Origin: CAZJHX01 sp964545715
Lineage (GTDB): Bacteria > Myxococcota_A > UBA9042 > GCA-2863065
Direction: 5' to 3'
Length of the DNA stretch: 32,464 bases
Assembly (NCBI GenBank): GCA_964545715.1
Contig: CAZJHX010000124.1
Coordinates: forward strand, 1-32,464
Every line of letters begins with the position of its first letter. The first letter of the stretch is position 1. The notes beneath the pieces are model-generated. The model was given only the letters and a program-made list of their open reading frames with translations, did not search any database and was not told the DNA's origin. This document shows positions 22,452 through 31,400 of the stretch, piece by piece. The position numbers and the translations under genes were made by a program.

Positions 22452-25400
22452 ATGGGGAGCCTTTTTGCGCGCTATTTCGCTGTGGCGTCTATCTGCGTCT
22501 TTTTTGCGGCCTGCGGTGACACCACCGAGACGCCTTTGGAAGGGGTCAAGCCCTTCGATCGCGACACCGGCATCAACGCGCCTCCAGATCAGGGGCCCCC
22601 GACAACCACCGGCGACGACGACATCGGCGACGACGACCCGGATCCGCCCGGCTGGGACCAGGTCGGCGCGCCCTGCAACAGCAACGACGACTGCGCTTCT
22701 GGCTATTGCGTGCCCGGTGAGGACGGCTGGGTGTGTACGGTGCCGTGCGTCGAGAACTGTCCCAACGGCTACGCCTGCAAGGCGTCCGGCCAGCAGTCCG
22801 CGGACGGCGCGTTCTTGTGCTTCCCGGTGTTCAGCACCTTCTGCAACGCGTGTTTGAGCGACCAGGACTGCGGCGGCGGGCAGGGCCGGTGTGTGCCGAT
22901 TGGAGCCCACGGCACAAAGTACTGCACCGAGCTGTGCGAGGGCAACGACGTGACGGGCGCCAGCGGCTGTCCCGAGAACTGGAGCTGCGGTGCGGACGGT
23001 GACGTCTGTGTGCCCGACACGGGCTCATGTGAGTGCACGGCGGACCTGGACGGCACGACGCGCCCCTGCGAGATCAAAAACGAGCACGGCACCTGTGTCG
23101 GCTCGGAGTCGTGCGCGGGCGCGGACGGCTGGACGGGTTGTACGGCCGCGGTCGCCGAGGGCGAGATCTGCGACGGCATCGACAACAACTGCAACGGCTT
23201 CCTGGACGAGAACATGGGCAGCAAGGCGTGCGAGGTCACCAATGACTTCGGTACGTGCGCCGGGCTGGAGAGCTGCTTTGGCAGCGACGGCTGGCTGTGC
23301 GACGCGCAGGTACCGGCCGACGAGCTGTGCGACGGTGTGGACAACGACTGTGACGGGCTGATCGACAATGGCTTCGAGGACGCGGATCTCGACGGCGTGG
23401 CCGACTGTCTGGACGACGACGTGGACGGCGATCTGGTCAAGAACGGCGTCGACAACTGCAAGACCGTCTTCAACCTGGATCAGGCGGATCTGGACAAGGA
23501 CGGTGTGGGCGATGTGTGCGACGACGACATCGACGGGGACGCCACGCTCAACGAGACGGATCTGTGCCCGTTTGTGGCCGACGATCAGACAGACACAGAC
23601 GGCGACCTGGCCGGCGACGCGTGCGACGCCGATGACGACGGGGACGGCAGCCCGGACACCGCTGACTGCCTGCCGCTGGACGAGACGGTCTTCCCGGCGC
23701 AGGTGGAGGCGTGCAACGGCCAGGACGACAACTGCAACTCGCTGACCGACGAGGGCTTCCCGGACACCGACTCGGACGGGCTCGCCGGCTGTGTGGATCT
23801 GGATGACGACGGCGACGGCGACCCGGACATCAGCGACTGCAAGCCCCTGAACCCGACCGTCTACAACGGCGCGGACGAGGCGTGCGACAAGATCGACAAC
23901 AACTGCAACGGGCTGATCGATGAAGGCCTGCCGGAGGGCTGCGGCCAGGCGGGCGACGCGGACGACGACGGCGACCCCGATCTGAGCGACTGCGCGCCGC
24001 TGGACGCGGACGTCTACCACGGCGCGGCGGAGACCTGTAACGGCATCGACGACGACTGCGACACCCTGGTGGACGAGGGCTACGCGGACACCGATCAGGA
24101 CCTGCTCAAAGACTGCGTGGACGACGACGATGACGCGGACGGCGACCCGGATCTGACGGACTGCGCACCCACGAACCCGGCGGTCTACACCGGCGCGGTC
24201 GAGGTCTGCAACGGGCTGGACGACGACTGCAACGGCAAGATCGACGACGGCTTTGACGATCTGGACGACGACGGCATCTCGGATTGCAACGACCTGGATA
24301 TCGACGGCGACGGCATCGCAAACGACAAGGACAACTGCCCCACCGTGGCAAACCTGGCGCAGGCTAACGCGGACGGCGATACCGCGGGCGATGCCTGCGA
24401 CGCGGACGACGACAACGACGGGGTGCTGGACACAAGCGACAACTGCGCGGTGGTGCCCAACCCGCTGCAGCTGGACACCGACGACGACAAGGTGGGCAAC
24501 GCGTGCGACCCCGATGACGATAACGACGGCAGCGTCGATCCGGCCGACTGCGCGCCGCTCAACGCCGCGATCCACCCGGGGGCCGCCGAGGCCTGCAACG
24601 GGCTGGACGACAACTGCAACGGCCAGGTGGACGAGGGCTTTGCCGACTCTGACGGCGACTCGGTGGTCAACTGCCTGGACGGCGACGACGACAACGACGG
24701 CGTGGTGGACGGCGCGGACAACTGTCAGCTGACGTTCAACCCGTCCCAGACGGATACGGACGACGACAAGACGGGCGACGCGTGTGATCCGGACGACGAC
24801 GACGACGGCGCGCCCGATACGGCGGACTGCGCGCCGGTGAATGCCGCGATCTACCCCGGCAACAGCGAGGCGTGCAACGGCATCGACGACAACTGCAACG
24901 CGCTGGTGGACGAGGGGTATGTCGACACGGACGCGGACTCGCTGGCCGACTGCGTGGATCCGGACATCGACAACGACGGCATCCCCAACGAGGAGGACAA
25001 CGCGCCCAAGGACCCGAACCCGGCGCAGAAGGACACGGATAAGGACGGCGTGGGGGACGTCAACGACTGCAAGCCCAACGACCCGGCGATCTATCCGGGC
25101 CAGGTCGAGGTCTGCAATGGCCTGGACGACGACTGCGACACGCTGGTGGACGACGGACTGCCCGGCTGCAATGACTCGGATACCGACGGCGACGGGGTAC
25201 CCAACGGCACGGACAACTGCCCGACGATCGGCAACGCGGACCAGCTGAACACGGACGGCGACGCGCTGGGCAACGCCTGCGACCCGGACATCGATGGGGA
25301 CGGGATTCTGAACGCAAACGACAACTGCGAGACGGAGTTCAACCCCGACCAGAAGGACAGCGACGGCAACGGTGTGGGCGACGTGTGTCAAAGCGGCGGC

Positions 25401-28400
25401 GGCGGTCCGGGCCAGCCGGTGTGCGGCAACGGCAAAACCGAGGCCGGTGAGCAGTGTGACGACGGGGTGCTGAACTCCAACACCACGCCCGACGCATGCC
25501 GCGCGGACTGCACGAACGCGGGCTGCGGGGACGGCGTTCAGGACACGGGCGAGGGCTGCGACGACGGCAACCCGTTCAAGGACGACGGCTGTGAGCCGAC
25601 CTGCGCGGTGGGCCCGAAGATCGGCAAGAAGCTGCCGTATCTGGAGACGTTTGACGCCGGCGCCAACCCCGAGGCGGTGGGCTGGCTGGCGGCGGGCGGC
25701 TGGCAGCTGTCATCCGGCGGACCTCTGGGGCCGGACCAGCACCCGCGCTACCTGTTCAACCCGTCGGCCAAGGACGTGGACGCGCTGATGACGTCGCCGC
25801 TGCTGGACGCGACGGGGCACCCGGTGGTGACGTTTACGATCGACCGGGCGATGGCGCCGGACGGCGGCGGCGGCGGCCTGACGATGACGGCGATGGCGTC
25901 GGGAGACGGCGGCGACACGTGGTTCAGCGTATGGACGCACGCGGCGGCGGACGGCCCGCTGCCGGCGGACCTGGTGCACCTGGACATCTCGGCGATCGCG
26001 GCCGACAAGCCCGAGGTCCGCGTGCGGCTGCGGCTGTCGGGGACGAGCGGCGCCGGCGTGTTGTATGCGGAGTTCGACAACGTGCAGGTACGACCGGGCG
26101 CGCCGCCGGTGCTGGGCAACATCGCCAACCAGGTGGTGGAGGCGGGCAGCGCGGCCAACGTGACCGCGGCGGCGACGGACTCGGATACCGCGCCGGCGGA
26201 CCTGGTGTTCAGCCTGGTCAACGCCCCCGCGTTCGTGTCGATCGACTCACCGGGTGACGGCACGGCCAAGATCACGATCGAGCCGACCGCCGCCAACGTG
26301 GGGACCTATGCCGGCATCGGCGTCAAGGTCACCGACGGGGCGTACGAGGCGGTGAAGACGTTTGGCATCACGGTCAATCCCAAGATCGACGTGAAACCCG
26401 TGAAGGTGATCGTGCTGCGCGACAAGCCCAGCGGCCAGGGCGCGGCGATCGCGGACGTGGAGCTCCAGATCGGGCAGCCGCTGCTGGTTTATGCGGCGGG
26501 TTACGCCGCCGATCTCGAGTACCTGGGCGACCAGTCGGTGCTGTGGAAGACGACGGGCTCGCTGGACGCCGTGGCGCCGGGGCCGACAAGCTCGATGGTC
26601 TTTACGCCGTCGACGCCGGGGACGACCGGCACGCTGCGCGGGGGTGTGGCGGATCCGGGGATCCAGAACGGCGCGACGGGGATCATCACGGTGAAGGCGG
26701 CGCCGCCCGGTGAGCCGGACAAGGCCAAGTCGACCCTGCAGAGCAACAAGAGCGCGCTGGTGGCCAATGGGGCGGACACGTCGACGATTACGGTGGCGCT
26801 GTTCGACAGCAACGGCGTGGCGGTGACCGAGGCCAAGACGGTGGTGATCAAGACGACCGCGGGCACGCTGCTGGACGCGGTGGCCGACAAGGGCGACGGC
26901 ACCTACACCCAGACGTTGCAGTCGGCCGCGGCGCCGGCGATCGCGACGGTGACGGCGACCGTGGACGGCGAGCTGCTGGCGGCCAAAGCGACGGTCGCGT
27001 TTGTGACCGTGCAGGACATCATCGGGCTGGGTACGGACACGATCGACTGCGACAACTACGCGCTGTTCAAGGACAAGAGCTTCATCGTGGCCAACGGCAC
27101 GCTGACCATCAACTCGGCCGGCTGCGCGCCGATGGAGTTTGGCCAGGTGATCGTGGCGGAGACCGGCACGATCACGACAGGCGTGCCGACCAAAGATCTG
27201 GTGCAGCTGATCGACATCCGGGTGACCGGGCTGCAGGTCGACAGCGGCGGCGCGATCGATGTCAACGGGCGCGGCTATCTGGGCGGCAGCGGCGCGCTGG
27301 GCGTGAAGGGCTTCGGCTGGAAAAACACGCAGGACAACGGCTCCGGGCGCTACACGGGCGGCAGCCACGGCGGGCTCGGGCGCACGGGCGGCGACGGCAG
27401 CCCGGCGGGTCTGGTGTACGGCAACTTCCGCAACCCGTCCTTCCCGGGCGGCGGCGGCGGCTACTATAACGGCAGCTACCCGGGCGCGACGGGCGGCGGG
27501 CTGATGCGTATCGAGGTGGTGAACAACGGCGTGGCGGTCATCAACGGTCAGCTGCGCGCGCAGGGCGGCAATGCGAACGGCGGCGGTGGCGGCGGCGGCG
27601 GCATCAAGCTCAAGACGGCGCACCTGAACGGCACGGGCTCGATTATCGCGGACGGCGGCAACGGGCAGTCGGGCTGGAGCAGCAGCGGCGGCGGCGGCGG
27701 GCGGATCGCGCTGGTCGGCATCGCGACGCACGGACCGTCCTGGAGCTACGGGCAGATTCTGAGCCACATCTCGGCGCGCGGCGGTACGGGCTGGGGCGGC
27801 TGGGCCGGTGCGGGGACGGTGTTCTTCCAGCGCACGGCGGACCTGTTTGGCGAGCTGATCGTGGACAACAAGGGCAAGGCGTCGTTTGCGGACTCAACGC
27901 CGCTGGTGACCCTGCCCGGCGGCACGGTGGACCAGGTCGCGGACGGCAAGATCACGGACTTCGACGCGGTGCTGGGCGAGGACTACTACACGGGCAGCTA
28001 CGTCAACCCCAAGCTGGACCAGAACGGGACGGTGGCGTTGACCGACGACACCACGTTCCTGGTGCTGGGCAATGACGACCAGAACGTGACGGTGGCGGGC
28101 AACCCGGCGGCGGTAGCGGCGCCCGGGGATCTGTATCGCGGCATCGTGATCCTGGATCGGCTGCGGCTGGAGCCCGGGGCGCAGCTGGCGGCGATCGGCG
28201 ACGTACGGCTGTCGGGCGGCGACGCGGACGCTGACGGCACGCTGCTGACGGTGCGCGGCAACCTGAAAGCACAGACGCTGGACGTGGGGCCGGTCACGCG
28301 CTTGCGCTTCGAAGGCGGCGGGCTGGACCTGACCGCGGTGGTCAGCAACTCGGACGAGAACTTCCCGATCGTGTGGGAGTTCGACACCGGGACCCTGACC

Positions 28401-31400
28401 ATTCCCAAGATGTCGGGCACCTCGATCACGGGGACCAGCGCGACGATTACGAGCGGTCCGGTGTCGGCGGCAGGCGAGGTGGATTTGAACAAGTCCACGC
28501 TGAAGCTGGGCGACGTCTCGGCCGGGACATCCATCGCGCTGACCGAGGGCACGTCCACGCTGGGCCATGTGAGCGCCGGGACGGACATCAACCTGACCGA
28601 CCACACGTCGACGTTGGGCCGGGTGACCGCGGTTGGGTCGTATACGCAGGACAACGGCACCGTGACCGTGAAAGACACGGTGGTAGACGCCAAGGTGGAG
28701 GTGCGGCTGAAAGGCTCCTCGGTGCTGCGGCACGAGAAGTCGACCCACGCGGACGTCTACACGCTGCTGATCAAGAGCGCGTCGTTTGTGCTGGATCCGG
28801 ATGCGGCGGTCGACGTGTCGGGTCGCGGCTTCGCGGGCGGGGACAGCAGCACCTCGTTCCTGGGGCGCGCCAAGGATAACGAGCCGCTGACGCCGCGATA
28901 CAACGGCGGCTCTCACGGCGGTCTGGCGCCGGTGGGCGCAGAGGGCAACCCGTCGGTGCCGGCGTTTGACGACCTCAGCAACCCGAACAGCGCAGGTGCC
29001 GGCGGCGGCGCCTACAACGGGTCGTACCCGGGCGCCAACGGTGGTGGTGTGATCCGCATTCTGGCGACGGATGCGGCGGCGCTGAACGGCGTTCTGCGAG
29101 CGAATGGCGGCGCGACAAACGGCGGCGGCGGCGGCGGCGGCGACCTGACGGTCAACGCGCCCAACATCAGCGGCAACGGCAACCTGGAGGCGCAGGGCGG
29201 CACCGGCCAGTCGGGTTGGAGCAGCGGCGGCGGCGGCGGCGGACGAATCGCGCTGCTGGGCTTTGACAACATCGGCGGCGGCTTTGGCCTGACGAAGCTG
29301 GCGGAGCACGTCAGCGCGCGCGGCGGCACAGGCTGGGGCGGCTGGGGCGGCGCGGGCACGGTGTACGTGCGCGGCAAAAACCAGACGTATGGCGATCTGC
29401 TGCTGGATAACGAGGGAAAGGCCACGTTTGCGGGCTCCACGCCGCTGGTGGTGGTTGGTGAGGGCACGGTCGACATCGTCAAGGACGACGAGATCCGGGA
29501 CTACGACGCCAACCTGCCCGAGGGCAACGTCTTCGAGGGCAGCTTTGTGCGGCCGGACGTCAACGGCAACGCCACGGCGGGCTTTGGCGACGACCACATC
29601 GTGAAGGTGGTGGGCAACGACTCCAAGAGCGTGTTTGTGCCCAAGGGCTCTGAGCTGACGCTGAAGACCAGCACGGGCAAGACCTATCGTGGGCTGACCG
29701 TGGTCGACCACCTGGCGATCCGCGGCAAGGCGCGCGTGGCCACGGACGGGGACATCTGGGTCCGCAAGGGCGAGCTGGGCGTGGACGATCCGAGCGTGTT
29801 CACGTTTACGGGCGACCTGACCGCCACGGACGTCGATCTGTCGGCGGTGACCAAGATCGTGGTGAACAGCTCGGCGGTGGACGTGAAGACCCTGATCGGC
29901 AGCAACAAGGCCGATTACATGTTCGACCTGGAGTACAACGCGTCGACCGTGACCACGCCCAAGGTGTGGGGCAAGGACATCAAGTGGACCGACAGCACGG
30001 TCACGACCGGGGCCGTCAAAGTGAACGGCTCGTACACGAGCGACGGCGGCACACACACGATGACGACGCTGGACGTAACTGGCGACGTGCTTATCGACGG
30101 CGGCAAGACGACGGCGGACACCGTGGCTGTGACGGGCAACTTTACGGCACAGGGCGCGGGCACGCTGACCATCAACAAAACGACGCTGGATGTGAGCGCC
30201 GATCTGCTGCTCAAGAGCGCGTTTGTGCTGACACACGCCCAGACCACGCTGGAGACAATCTACAAGCTGACCGTAACGGCGCCCAAGATGCACATTCAAG
30301 ACGGCGCCAAGATCGATGTCACGGGTCGCGGTTATGTCGGCGGCAACAACCAGACCGGCCTGCTGGGCCAGGGCTGGAAAAACACACCGGCCGCCAAGCG
30401 GTACACCGGCGGCTCGTACGGCGGGCTCGCGACGACGGGCCCCGAGGGACCGGCGTTCGGCGTGTACGGCAGCATCTTCCGGCCGCGCTTCCCCGGCGCG
30501 GGCGGTGGCGCGTACAACGGCAGCTATCCAGGCGGCGACGGCGGCGGACTCGTCGAGCTGCTGATCACGGAGGAGCTGGTCGTGGACGGCCAGGTCATCG
30601 CGGACGGCGGCAGCACCAACGGCGGCGGCGGGTCCGGCGGCGCCATCTACATCAACTCCCCGGTCACGTACGGCAACGGCTCGATGTCGGCCAACGGCGG
30701 CAACGGTCAGTCGGGCTGGAGCAGCACCGGCGGCGGCGGCGGGCGCATCGCCGTGGACGGCTACTTCGTGTTGGGCGGCTCCTTCCAGGATGTCGGCGCG
30801 TACACCGCGTTCCAGGCGCGGGGAGGTAACGGCTGGGGCGGCTGGGCGGGCGCGGGTACGATCTACTTGAAGCCGGGCAGCGAGCCGTACGGTGACCTGA
30901 TTATCGACAACGAGGACAAGGCGACGTTCGCGGGCTCGACACCGCTGGTCGGCGTGGGCGAGGGCACGGTCGACGTCGTGAACGGCGCCGTCGTCACCGA
31001 CTTCGACGCGGGTTGGAGCCCGGGACAGTTCGATGAGACGTGGGTGAACCTGAACGTGGACGCCGGCAGCGCGTCGATGTCGGACGATCCGGTGCGCGTG
31101 ATCAAGACCAACGCCGACAAGGACATCACGCTGCCGGACGGCACGGATGCGGCAGCGCTGACCGGCCCGGGCAAGGTGTATCGGACCATTCACGTGTTCC
31201 GAAACCTGGAGATCCGCGGCAAGGCCAACGTGGTGGTCCCGGGCGATCTGCGGGTGACCAGCGGGGACCTGACCAGCGGTGATGCCGCCACGTTTGCGAT
31301 GCTGGGCTCATTGAAGGCCAAGCGGCTGGACCTCAGCAGCGTCAACGCCATCGACATCTCCAACGGCGGGCACCTGAACGTCGACGGCTGGGTCGGCGGC

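Noticed and set aside
23025..25391. 788-residue antisense frame under the MopE/TSP3 region
   Set aside because: Val/Ala-rich shadow of GAC-rich repeats; the plus-strand frame carries the recognised motifs.
27894..31193. 1,099-residue antisense frame under the glycine-rich modules
   Set aside because: Arg/Ala/His-rich shadow of the repeated plus-strand modules, without any domain or start signal.
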